Of a stretch of DNA of 5,578 nucleotides, positions 1 through 5,578 are shown piece by piece; the first letter of the stretch is position 1, and each line of letters opens with the position of its first letter. The stretch is taken from the NCBI GenBank assembly GCA_964475765.1, contig CAYYZH010000251.1:1-5578 (forward strand). The letters run 5' to 3'. The position numbers and the translations under genes were made by a program. The notes beneath the pieces were generated by a model that was not told the origin of the DNA, did no database searches, and saw only the letters and a list, made by a program, of their open reading frames with translations. This stretch comes from Thermohalobaculum sp964475765 (lineage in GTDB: Bacteria > Pseudomonadota > Alphaproteobacteria > Rhodobacterales > Rhodobacteraceae).

Positions 1-1155
1 AACTTTGGCGATATAGGGGATCAGTGGCAGGTTGAGGATCAGCAGCACCAAGTTGCCGATGAACATTGACATGATGACGGCCCAGAAAATCTGCGGCTCG
101 TCGATCATCAATCGCGGACCGGGCGTGACGTTCAAGGCGATGAGTGCACCCAATAAGATGGCCGTGGTGCCGGAGCCAGGAATTCCAAGGGTAAGAAGCG
201 GGACAAAGGAGCCGGTGCAGGCCGCGTTGTTCGCTGTTTCTGGTGCGGCCAAGCCCTTTATCGAGCCCTTTCCGAACTCCTCCTGCTCGGCTTTTGGGGC
301 GATGTTGCGTTCGACCGCATATCCAAGAAAGCTGGCGATCGTAGCACCTGCGCCTGGGAGAACGCCGATGAAGAAGCCTTGTAGAGATTGTCGCCCGATC
401 ACGGGCGCGATGGCCTTTGCTTCCGAGCCGGTGATGCGAAGGTCCTTTATCTCGCCATCGTCGCCCTGAAGGTTTTTTGGTTTCAAGACAAGAAACAGGG
501 CTTCCGGCAACGCAAACATCGCCATAGCAAGTGTGATGAAGCCAAACCCGGACTGCAGGTCCATTATTCCCATTGTGAAACGCGGCAGGTTGAACAGGGC
601 ACCTTCGCCAACGGTCGCCATGATCAGGCCGAGAATGGTCATGATCATCGCCTTGGCAACTTGCCCGGTGCCCGCAAAGGCTGCGATTGCGGAGAGACCC
701 ACGACCATTAGTGCGAAGTATTCAGCGGAGTGAAACAAAAGTGCCACCGACGACAGCGCGGGCGCGAAGATCATGAGAAGCAGCGCACCAATCGTCCCGC
801 CTGCAAAGCTGGCGATGGCGGCGATGGTCAGTGCTTTTCCTGCCTTGCCTTGTCGCGCCATAGGGTAGCCATCGAAGCTTGACGCGACAGTGCCCGCGAC
901 GCCCGGCGCGTTTAGGAGAATCGACGAGGTTGAGCCGCCGAAAATTGCCCCGTAGTAGACGCCCGCTAGAAGGATCAGTGCGGCCGACGGGTCTCCCATG
1001 GAGATGGCGACAGGGATCATGATGGCGATGATGGACATCGGGCCCAACCCCGGCAACATGCCGATGAAGGTGCCGATAAGGCAGCCCGCGATGACCATCA
1101 GAAGGTTTTGGATGGACAGGGCTGTCGTGAGGCCGATCAGCAAACCTTCAAGCAT
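1..1155 (-). CDS. tctA: Tripartite tricarboxylate transporter large permease subunit TctA (3' end outside window)
   Basis: Large inner-membrane subunit of a TTT-family secondary transporter, which takes a carboxylate from the periplasmic binding protein and imports it with an ion gradient. The window shows 385 codons in one open frame; family members are usually about 500 residues, so roughly the last quarter lies beyond base 1. The protein is very hydrophobic with many membrane helices. Family signatures are visible: a Gly/Pro-rich GMLPGLGP segment at residues 32-39, LLNAPGVAGTVASSFDGYP at about 80-98, and their counterparts in the second half, GVLPGAGATIASFLGY at 264-279 and GIPGSGTTAILLGAL at 324-338. 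This matches the internal duplication known in TctA. The ATG at 1155-1153 follows the tctB stop by 3 bases and has GGAGG at 1167-1163 inside the end of tctB, so the two are probably translationally coupled. Substrate cannot be read from this subunit. Confidence 0.95.
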   Translation of the reverse strand, partial: MLEGLLIGLTTALSIQNLLMVIAGCLIGTFIGMLPGLGPMSIIAIMIPVAISMGDPSAALILLAGVYYGAIFGGSTSSILLNAPGVAGTVASSFDGYPMARQGKAGKALTIAAIASFAGGTIGALLLMIFAPALSSVALLFHSAEYFALMVVGLSAIAAFAGTGQVAKAMIMTILGLIMATVGEGALFNLPRFTMGIMDLQSGFGFITLAMAMFALPEALFLVLKPKNLQGDDGEIKDLRITGSEAKAIAPVIGRQSLQGFFIGVLPGAGATIASFLGYAVERNIAPKAEQEEFGKGSIKGLAAPETANNAACTGSFVPLLTLGIPGSGTTAILLGALIALNVTPGPRLMIDEPQIFWAVIMSMFIGNLVLLILNLPLIPYIAKV

Positions 1156-1158
1156 ATG

Positions 1159-1641
1159 TCAGCCTCCCAGAAAGCCCGGCAACGGGCGCATGTAGATGCC
1201 AAGAACTTCCTGCACGAGATACCAGACCGAAATCGTCGCGATCAGCGCGACGGGTAGCATGATGTGCCATTTCCGTTCGCCCAGGATGTACGAACCGAGC
1301 ACGAGAAACGCCGATGTCGAGATGAGAAAGCCCAATGGTCGCAGGCAAAGCGCGTAAGTCACCATCAAACCCAGCAGTAGCAGGGCCTGGCCAATGTGGT
1401 ATTCGCCAAGTCGGCGATAATCGATGTCGGCTTCTTTCGGCGTGCTTTTCTCAATTCCGAGCAGGATGAAAAGCGTGGCGAGGATACCGAGAATCGAAAG
1501 GACTTTTGGAAATGTGCTTGGCCAGATCGGGTTGCGTTTCATAAAGGGGGCCAGGCTGCCGTCCATTGTGAACCAGGCCGCGTAGCCATAGGCCAGACAT
1601 ATCCCCAAAAGAACCAGCGCTATCCAGCGATCCAGAGCCAT
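1159..1641 (-). CDS. tctB: Tripartite tricarboxylate transporter small membrane subunit TctB
   Basis: Small membrane subunit of the TTT transporter; it partners TctA in the inner membrane, though its exact role is poorly defined in the family. The product is 160 residues, normal for TctB. Hydrophobic segments lie at about 6-24, 45-63, 84-100, 104-121 and 126-146, giving four or five membrane helices. The PSTFPKVLSIL stretch (41-51), after the first helix, matches the Pro/Phe-rich entry to the second helix that is common in TctB. A charged linker (EKSTPKEADIDYRR, 64-77) separates the two halves. The ATG at 1641 is supported by a purine-rich GGGAGGGG at 1652-1645. The gene sits between tctC and tctA in the classical tctCBA order, 66 bp after tctC and 3 bp before tctA. 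Sequence conservation in TctB is low, so the call leans partly on position. Confidence 0.92.
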   Translation of the reverse strand: MALDRWIALVLLGICLAYGYAAWFTMDGSLAPFMKRNPIWPSTFPKVLSILGILATLFILLGIEKSTPKEADIDYRRLGEYHIGQALLLLGLMVTYALCLRPLGFLISTSAFLVLGSYILGERKWHIMLPVALIATISVWYLVQEVLGIYMRPLPGFLGG

Positions 1642-1663
1642 ATTCCCCTCCCAAAGACTGGCT

Positions 1664-1690
1664 GGATCAGAGCGGCGTCCGCTCCGATCC
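1664..1690 (-). promoter_or_regulatory. Stable hairpin between tctC and tctB (mRNA processing or attenuation element)
   Basis: A 12-bp stem with a 3-base loop: GGATCAGAGCGG, CGT, CCGCTCCGATCC on the plus strand. In the tctCBA transcript (minus strand) the single non-Watson-Crick position is a G-U pair, whereas on the plus strand it would be an A-C mismatch, which suggests the structure matters in the operon RNA. It begins 17 bases after the tctC stop. No U-run follows on the minus strand, so it is not a full intrinsic terminator. Such hairpins after a binding-protein gene commonly protect the upstream mRNA or partly end transcription, giving more binding protein than membrane subunits. That role here is inferred. 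Confidence 0.65.
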
Positions 1691-1707
1691 TTTCGTTTTT
1701 GGCCACT

Positions 1708-2691
1708 TTAGAGGAAGCCCAGCTTCTTCATCAGGTCGCCGATGACCTTTTCCTGTGCCTCGAGGAAGGTCAGGAAGTCGTCGCCGGAGTTGTGGATGTT
1801 GACCCAGCCATTGCGTGCACGCACGGCTTCCCATTCGGGGGTTTCGTACATCTTGGCGATGGCATCCTGGTACATGGCCAGTTTGTCGTCCGGCAGACCT
1901 GGTGCGGCAAAGAACCCGCGCCAGTTGACGAAGGCGGTGTCGATACCCTGTTCCTTCATGGTCATCGCATCAGGTGCAGCATCGACGCGTTCGTCAGCGG
2001 TGACACCGATGATTTTCACTTCGCCAGCGTTGGCGAGGTCAACCGCTTCCGAGAAACCGGTCGAGAGCGCTGCGATTTCGCCCGATAGAAGCGCGGCCAT
2101 GGCCTTGCCGCCCGCGTCATAGGGGATGTACTTGACGCCAAGGGCATCCTTGCCTGCAGCTTCCATCACCATGGCGGCAACCAGGTGGTCCATTCCGCCA
2201 GGAACGGAACCACCACCGATTGCAGTTGCACTCGGATCGGCGTCATAGGCCGCGATCAGGTCGTCCATCGAATTGATCGGGCTGTCCTTGCCGACGACGA
2301 TAGCGGCATAGTCACCGATGGTTCCCGAGACCAGCGTCAGGTCACGGAAGTTGTGCGGGAACACACCCGTCAGCGACCGGATCACGATGGGGGTGGAATT
2401 GACCATCAACGTGCCGTGGTTGCTGTCGGCGTTCTCGATCAGAAACCCGATGGCCTTGCCGCCACCACCGCCCGACATATTTTCGAACGACGCCGTTCCA
2501 ACGAGACCGGCTTCGGTCAGGGCTTCGCCTGTTCCACGCGCCGTTCCGTCCCAACCACCGCCGGCACCGCCGGGGATCAGAAAGTGAATGCTGTCCAGTA
2601 CCTGGTGGCCATCGGCGGCCGCAGGGCCAGCAAGACCAAACGCGGCAACGGCCGCAATCAGGGCCCGACGGCCCAGTTCAAAATTCGACAT
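1708..2691 (-). CDS. tctC: Tripartite tricarboxylate transporter periplasmic binding protein TctC (BUG family)
   Basis: Periplasmic solute-binding protein that captures a carboxylated compound and delivers it to TctAB. The product is 327 residues, typical for the TctC/BUG family. An N-terminal export signal is clear: a twin arginine at 8-9, a hydrophobic core at 10-22 and a likely cleavage after AAA at 24-26. The RR pair is only loosely Tat-like, so Sec export is equally possible. The mature protein carries the first ligand loop PGGAGGGWDGTAR (40-52), a glycine run at 74-78, the STPIVIR segment (99-105) and a second loop GGGSVPGGMDH (159-169). In BUG proteins the equivalent loops hold the ligand carboxylate through ordered water. 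ATG 2691 is chosen over an upstream in-frame ATG (2721) because GGGAGG lies 5 bases before it and the signal peptide then begins properly. First gene of tctCBA, divergent from the regulators. Tricarboxylate specificity is not proven, since BUG proteins bind many acids. Confidence 0.93.
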   Translation of the reverse strand: MSNFELGRRALIAAVAAFGLAGPAAADGHQVLDSIHFLIPGGAGGGWDGTARGTGEALTEAGLVGTASFENMSGGGGGKAIGFLIENADSNHGTLMVNSTPIVIRSLTGVFPHNFRDLTLVSGTIGDYAAIVVGKDSPINSMDDLIAAYDADPSATAIGGGSVPGGMDHLVAAMVMEAAGKDALGVKYIPYDAGGKAMAALLSGEIAALSTGFSEAVDLANAGEVKIIGVTADERVDAAPDAMTMKEQGIDTAFVNWRGFFAAPGLPDDKLAMYQDAIAKMYETPEWEAVRARNGWVNIHNSGDDFLTFLEAQEKVIGDLMKKLGFL

Positions 2692-2696
2692 ATTGT

Positions 2697-2702
2697 CCTC
2701 CC
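2697..2702 (-). promoter_or_regulatory. Ribosome binding site that fixes the tctC start
   Basis: GGGAGG on the minus strand, 5 bases upstream of ATG 2691. It would fall inside the coding region if the longer frame starting at 2721 were used, so it argues for the shorter protein. Confidence 0.8.
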
Positions 2703-2708
2703 ATTTGA

Positions 2709-2734
2709 CAACTGTCCGCATGGCGGCTCAGTTG
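2709..2734. repeat. Imperfect inverted repeat upstream of tctC
   Basis: CAACTG (2709-2714) pairs with CAGTTG (2729-2734), and CCGC (2716-2719) pairs with GCGG (2723-2726), around an ATG centre. A small internal loop (T opposite CT) separates the two paired blocks. It lies 18 to 43 bases ahead of the tctC ATG, so it could be a leader hairpin in the mRNA or a dyad operator. A TTGACG at 2732-2737 overlaps its right edge and could be a -35 box for the plus-strand operon, but no good -10 follows. Confidence 0.4.
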
Positions 2735-2753
2735 ACGGTGAAGAGTGCACGTT

Positions 2754-2775
2754 AACCTGACACCAACCTGTCACA
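2754..2775. promoter_or_regulatory. Tandem 11-bp direct repeat, candidate TctD operator
   Basis: Two adjacent 11-base units, AACCTGACACC (2754-2764) and AACCTGTCACA (2765-2775), agree at 9 of 11 positions. The core is CTG(A/T)CAC, four bases, CTGTCAC. One-helical-turn direct repeats are the standard target layout of OmpR/PhoB-family regulators, and this core resembles a Pho box. It sits between tctC and the response regulator gene, where a TctD site would be expected. The distance to the plus-strand ATG (2800) leaves little room for a promoter downstream of it, so activation of tctC, perhaps with autorepression of the regulator gene, fits the spacing better. Binding is inferred. Confidence 0.5.
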
Positions 2776-2799
2776 CCGAAAAATGCGTCCGGAGGGGCG

Positions 2800-3365
2800 A
2801 TGAAGTTTCTACTGGTCGAAGACAATCAGGACCTTGCCAATGCCATCCTCTCCCGCATGGAGATGGCTGGCCATGTCATTGATCATGCAGAGAATTTAGA
2901 GGACGCCTCGGCTTTCGTTGAGACCGGGCAGTACGACCTGATCCTTCTCGATATCATGCTGCCCGATGGCGATGGCCGTACGTTCCTGGAACAGCATCGC
3001 GCCAGTAATTTGAACACCCCGGTGATCATTCTGACCGCCCGAAGCCAGGTGTCGGATCGAATCGGTTCCTTGGATCTGGGCGCCGATGACTATGTCACCA
3101 AACCCTTCGATCACGCCGAGCTTGAGGCCCGCTGCCGCGCCGTTCTGCGGCGGAAATTCGGCAACGCCAAGACGACAATCGAGGTCGGCGGCGTCGTTTT
3201 CGATCCCGTCGCGGGCCATCTGACGGTGGGGGGTGATGCCGTCATGATGCGCAATCGCGAGCTGCGCCTTCTGGAGTTGTTCCTCAACGCACCGGGCCAG
3301 ATTTTTTCCAAAAGCAAGTTGGCCGACCGTTTGTTCTCCTACGACGACGACGTCTCGGAAAACGC
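2800..3365 (+). CDS. tctD: OmpR/PhoB-family response regulator, TctD-like (3' end lost in assembly gap)
   Basis: DNA-binding response regulator predicted to control the divergent tctCBA operon. The visible 188 residues begin with a complete receiver domain: acidic pair E7-D8, phosphoacceptor D51 in LLDIMLPDGDG, T79 in ILTAR, and K101 in TKPF, all key residues present. A winged-helix effector domain follows from about residue 126, with RNRELRLLELFLNAPGQIFS (150-169) and the start of the recognition region (KSKLADRLFSYDDDVSEN). It then runs into the N-block; about 33 residues (recognition helix end, RLRRKL-like helix and wing) would be expected before the stop. GGAGGGG at 2791-2797 supports ATG 2800. 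By analogy with Salmonella TctD and Bordetella BctD, its position divergent from a TTT operon suggests the regulon; the TctD name is by context and family. Confidence 0.9.
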
Positions 3366-3465
3366 NNNNNNNNNNNNNNNNNNNNNNNNNNNNNNNNNNN
3401 NNNNNNNNNNNNNNNNNNNNNNNNNNNNNNNNNNNNNNNNNNNNNNNNNNNNNNNNNNNNNNNNN
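3366..3465. other. Assembly gap of exactly 100 Ns
   Basis: One hundred undetermined bases, the conventional filler for a scaffold gap of unknown length. It falls between the response regulator and the kinase. It hides the regulator C-terminus, the intergenic junction, and the kinase start, first membrane helix and most of the sensor domain. From usual family lengths the true missing sequence is probably about 0.5 kb. The frame happens to be continuous through the Ns, which creates a false 572-residue fusion frame. Confidence 0.97.
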
Positions 3466-4518
3466 GGCTACGAGGAGCTGACATTCTCGGAAAGTCAGCC
3501 TTTCCAATCCGACCAGATGCGTGGCTCGGGCGTTCGAAAGATCAGCGCAAGCCGGACCTTGATCGGAGCGAACCGCCGCACCGAGCTTCAGATCGTACTT
3601 GCCCAAACCCAGGACGCGCTATCCGAAACCCTTGATCGCATTTCACGCAATGCAGCCCTTTTGGGCATAGGTTTTTTTGCGCTGGCGGTGGCTCTGTCCT
3701 TTTGGGCCACGTCGTCCACCATCGGCCAACTTGGCAAGCTGACAACCTCCGTCACACGAAGGGGACCACAGGACTTGAGCCCATTCACCAAACCCGTCCC
3801 CAGGGAGATGGTACCCCTGGTCAGTTCGCTGAACTCGCTGATGGGGCGGCTGGACCAATCCCTAAGCCAGTCGGAAGACTTCATCGCAGAAGCCGCGCAT
3901 CGGGTCCGAACGCCGCTGGCGACCGTTCGGTCCTACGCTGAAGCGACCTTGCAGCGCGTCGAAAAAGAGGAAAATCGCGAGGCAATGCGGTCCATGGTGA
4001 AAGCGATTGATGAAAGCTCGCGCGCTGCAGGCCAACTTCTGGATCACGCGATGATCACGTTTCGGGCGGACCATCTGGAGCGAGACGAGATTGAACTCGT
4101 CGATCTGGTGCGCGACCTTATTCAGAGAATGACTCCGATAGCAGAAATGAAGGACCTTTCTATCTCGCTGCTGGGTGATCCGTGCGTGCCCTACTTGGGC
4201 GACCCTGTCTTGATTCAGAACGCCGTGCGCAACTTGATCGACAATGCGATGAAATACGGACCTGCAGAAAGTTCCATCGAGATCACCGTTTCCAAAAACC
4301 CCGGACCGCGGATCACGATTTGCGATCACGGCCCGGGCTTTCCAACAAACGAAATTGAGACCCTGACCACCCGCTTTCAGCGGGGGGCAAATGCGAAAGA
4401 CACGATTGGCTCGGGCCTAGGGCTGACCATTGCCCGAGATGTCGCTATGGCCCATGGCGGCGGGATCGACCTAGAAAACCAGCCGGAGGGCGGCGCGTGC
4501 GTAACCTTGTCGCTTTAG
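3466..4518 (+). CDS. tctE: TctE-like sensor histidine kinase (5' end lost in assembly gap)
   Basis: C-terminal 350 residues of a membrane histidine kinase that would phosphorylate the adjacent regulator. In fragment numbering, residues 1-60 look like the end of a periplasmic sensor domain of the TctE type (2CSK_N), 64-82 form a membrane helix, and 83-135 are a HAMP-like linker. The H-box AEAAHRVRTPL holds the phosphoacceptor His at 145 (bases 3898-3900), followed by R rather than the usual E, D or Q. The ATPase domain is complete: N-box NLIDNAMKYGP (256-266), DHGPG (287-291), an RFQRG F-box and GSGLGL (315-320). Roughly 130 N-terminal residues are missing compared with full kinases of this type. 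The stop TAG at 4516 overlaps the next gene by 22 bp. The kinase assignment is firm; TctE is inferred from family features and linkage to tctCBA. Confidence 0.9.
   Translation, partial: GYEELTFSESQPFQSDQMRGSGVRKISASRTLIGANRRTELQIVLAQTQDALSETLDRISRNAALLGIGFFALAVALSFWATSSTIGQLGKLTTSVTRRGPQDLSPFTKPVPREMVPLVSSLNSLMGRLDQSLSQSEDFIAEAAHRVRTPLATVRSYAEATLQRVEKEENREAMRSMVKAIDESSRAAGQLLDHAMITFRADHLERDEIELVDLVRDLIQRMTPIAEMKDLSISLLGDPCVPYLGDPVLIQNAVRNLIDNAMKYGPAESSIEITVSKNPGPRITICDHGPGFPTNEIETLTTRFQRGANAKDTIGSGLGLTIARDVAMAHGGGIDLENQPEGGACVTLSL
4485..4490 (+). promoter_or_regulatory. Ribosome binding site supporting the GTG start at 4497
   Basis: GGAGGG inside the end of the kinase gene, 6 bases before GTG. 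It supports initiation at this rare-type start codon and translational coupling with the kinase. Confidence 0.75.
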
Positions 4519-5504
4519 TTCTGGTCTTCCTCTGTCACGCCGGATGGGCGCAGGATTGGGAAGATCGGCAGGTTTTCAACGAGGCAGGAGCAACAACGAC
4601 CCTGCGTATAATTTCAAGTACAGACACGGATTTGTTTGCTCCGCTGATCGAGGCTTTCGTCTCCCGAAATACGGATATCGCCATCGAGTATTTGGTTACG
4701 GGCACGGCGGATATCGACCGGCGGTTTCGGAAAATGCCCGACGCTTTTGACATTGCGATCTCCAGCGCCATGGACTTGCAGTTCAAGCTGACAAACGATG
4801 GGTACGCCCTGGAACTGGAAAGCGTTTCGCACCCGGCCTGGGCACAATGGCGGCAAAGCTTGTTCGCCTTCACCTCAGAACCGGCCGCTATTGTCATCAA
4901 TCGGGCCGCTTTTGAGGGGCTACCGATCCCTGAAACCCGGCAAGAGCTGATCGAGGCATTGCGTGCGCGCCCCGATGTATTTCGAGGTCGCATCGGCACT
5001 TACGACGTTCGTCAATCAGGGCTGGGCTATCTCTTCGCGACACAGGACGCGCGGGCGTCCGAGACCTTCTGGCGCCTGATGGAAGTGATGGGCGGGCTCG
5101 ATGCCCGGCTTTATTGCTGTTCTGGCGAGATGATCGACGACCTTACCAACGGAACCATCGCGGTCGCCTACAATGTGCTTGGCAGCTACGCCGAAGCGCG
5201 CACCGAAAGCCAGAACCTCCTTGAAATTGTACTACCTTCCGACTTTCCCACAACAATGATGCGGACAGCATTGGTCTCTAGTGCATCTGACGAACCAGTA
5301 GTAGCCCAACGGTTCATTCAATTCCTGGTCACCTATCAATCCAACCCAACCGATGAAGCACGAACGCTGCCACCGATCCACGATCGAGAGAATGGCGCCG
5401 AGCGCGCGGCCATTGCGCTGGAGCCTGCCTTGATGACATTTCTAGACGAGCTGAAGCGAAACAAGTTTCTTTCAGAATGGGAGAACGCGCTGATCCAAAA
5501 CTAA
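4497..5504 (+). CDS. Secreted ABC-type substrate-binding protein linked to the two-component system
   Basis: Predicted periplasmic type 2 binding protein of 335 residues, nearest in style to the FbpA/AfuA/PgtC group (iron or sugar-phosphate binding proteins); it is not a TctC/BUG protein. The start is GTG, with a short Sec signal peptide: R2, hydrophobic core 4-13, likely cut after AWA-type GWA (16-18) before QDW. The mature fold opens with TTLRIISSTDTDLFAPLIEA (33-52), then EYLVTG and FDIAISSAMDLQ (84-95), and a second-lobe segment AIVINRAAF (131-139). Residues 207-208 are two adjacent cysteines in RLYCCSGEM, followed by AVAYNVLGSYAE (222-233). No ABC permease or ATPase gene is in view. The 22-bp overlap with the kinase gene implies joint expression, so a role as periplasmic co-sensor for the kinase is plausible, as with HptA in the HptRS system. 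A transport role with genes beyond the window cannot be excluded; ligand unknown. Confidence 0.85.
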   Translation: MRNLVALVLVFLCHAGWAQDWEDRQVFNEAGATTTLRIISSTDTDLFAPLIEAFVSRNTDIAIEYLVTGTADIDRRFRKMPDAFDIAISSAMDLQFKLTNDGYALELESVSHPAWAQWRQSLFAFTSEPAAIVINRAAFEGLPIPETRQELIEALRARPDVFRGRIGTYDVRQSGLGYLFATQDARASETFWRLMEVMGGLDARLYCCSGEMIDDLTNGTIAVAYNVLGSYAEARTESQNLLEIVLPSDFPTTMMRTALVSSASDEPVVAQRFIQFLVTYQSNPTDEARTLPPIHDRENGAERAAIALEPALMTFLDELKRNKFLSEWENALIQN

Positions 5505-5578
5505 GGCCGTTAAGCGCTCTGCGATTTCTCGTTTCCGGACATTGGTTGATCTTGCAGCATTGTGGGTTTTTGGGCTCA
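5505..5578 (+). other. Window tail after the binding protein, no assignable gene
   Basis: No hairpin with a T-run is seen here, so the operon may continue. An open frame starts at ATG 5477 (28-bp overlap with the binding protein) and stays open to the window end for 34 codons, but it has no convincing ribosome binding site and its peptide is not recognisable. A second frame gives a hydrophobic stretch (RFRTLVDLAALWVFGL) but has no ATG or GTG start after its upstream stop. Neither is called as a gene. Confidence 0.4.

Noticed and set aside
32..469. Plus-strand open frame of 145 codons at the left edge
   Set aside because: The minus strand here encodes TctA with clear family motifs, so this is a shadow frame.
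1664..1700. Intrinsic terminator for plus-strand transcription (stem followed by TTTCGTTTTT)
   Set aside because: No plus-strand gene ends nearby, and the stem has an A-C mismatch in that orientation. The structure is better explained as part of the tctCBA transcript.
1396..2088. Plus-strand open frame of 230 codons
   Set aside because: It is antisense to tctB and tctC, spans their junction, has no recognisable domain and no supporting ribosome binding site.
1708..2721. Longer tctC starting at ATG 2721
   Set aside because: The extra ten residues (MRTVVKWEDN) would precede a normal signal peptide, and the GGGAGG ribosome binding site lies inside them, just before ATG 2691.
2896..3606. Minus-strand open frame of 236 codons across the N-block
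   Set aside because: It is antisense to the regulator and kinase, depends on the Ns to stay open, and shows no family features.
3862..4329. Minus-strand open frame of 155 codons
   Set aside because: It is antisense to the conserved catalytic core of the kinase, whose motifs establish the plus-strand reading.
2800..4518. A single regulator-kinase hybrid protein read through the Ns
   Set aside because: The continuous frame depends on 100 filler bases. The regulator lacks its C-terminus and the kinase lacks its N-terminus, so these are two genes with missing sequence between them.
4524..4535. Lipoprotein signal at the binding-protein N-terminus (Cys13 after VFL)
   Set aside because: The residue before Cys is Leu rather than Gly, Ala or Ser, so the lipobox fails, and a good signal peptidase I site follows at GWA/QD.
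1..5578. CRISPR arrays, tRNA or rRNA genes, insertion sequences
   Set aside because: No spaced repeats, cloverleaf sequences, transposase-like proteins or terminal inverted repeats were seen; nearly all of the window is accounted for by six genes and short gaps.

Overview
The window reads as part of an alphaproteobacterial chromosome, most likely Rhodobacteraceae or a roseobacter relative. This rests on moderately high G+C by eye, strong GGAGG ribosome binding sites, tight gene packing and protein style; no taxonomic marker is present. It holds one coherent locus: a tripartite tricarboxylate transporter (TTT) operon on the minus strand, divergent from its probable two-component regulatory operon on the plus strand.

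Minus strand, read right to left from about 2691: tctC (periplasmic binding protein), a 66-bp gap with a strong hairpin, tctB (small membrane subunit), then tctA (large membrane subunit), which leaves the window at base 1. tctA is intact as far as it is visible (385 codons). TctC should capture a carboxylate in the periplasm and TctAB should carry it across the inner membrane using an ion gradient.

The 108-bp divergent region (2692-2799) contains two candidate control elements. One is an 11-bp-spaced direct repeat of the kind bound by OmpR/PhoB-type response regulators. The other is an imperfect dyad in the predicted tctC leader.

Plus strand: a TctD-like response regulator (from 2800), a run of exactly 100 Ns (3366-3465), the C-terminal part of a TctE-like histidine kinase (to 4518), and a secreted substrate-binding protein (4497-5504, GTG start) that overlaps the kinase end by 22 bp. 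The regulator and kinase read as one open frame through the Ns, but this is an assembly artefact. The regulator lacks the end of its DNA-binding domain, and the kinase lacks its start, first membrane helix and most of its sensor domain, so about 0.5 kb of real sequence is probably missing.

The most interesting point is the three-gene regulator-kinase-binding protein unit. The binding protein is not of the TctC family. It resembles ABC-type iron/sugar-phosphate binding proteins, yet no ABC permease or ATPase is seen. I infer that it may act as a periplasmic co-sensor for the kinase, so that the locus would use one binding protein to sense and another to transport. The last 74 bases hold no assignable gene.
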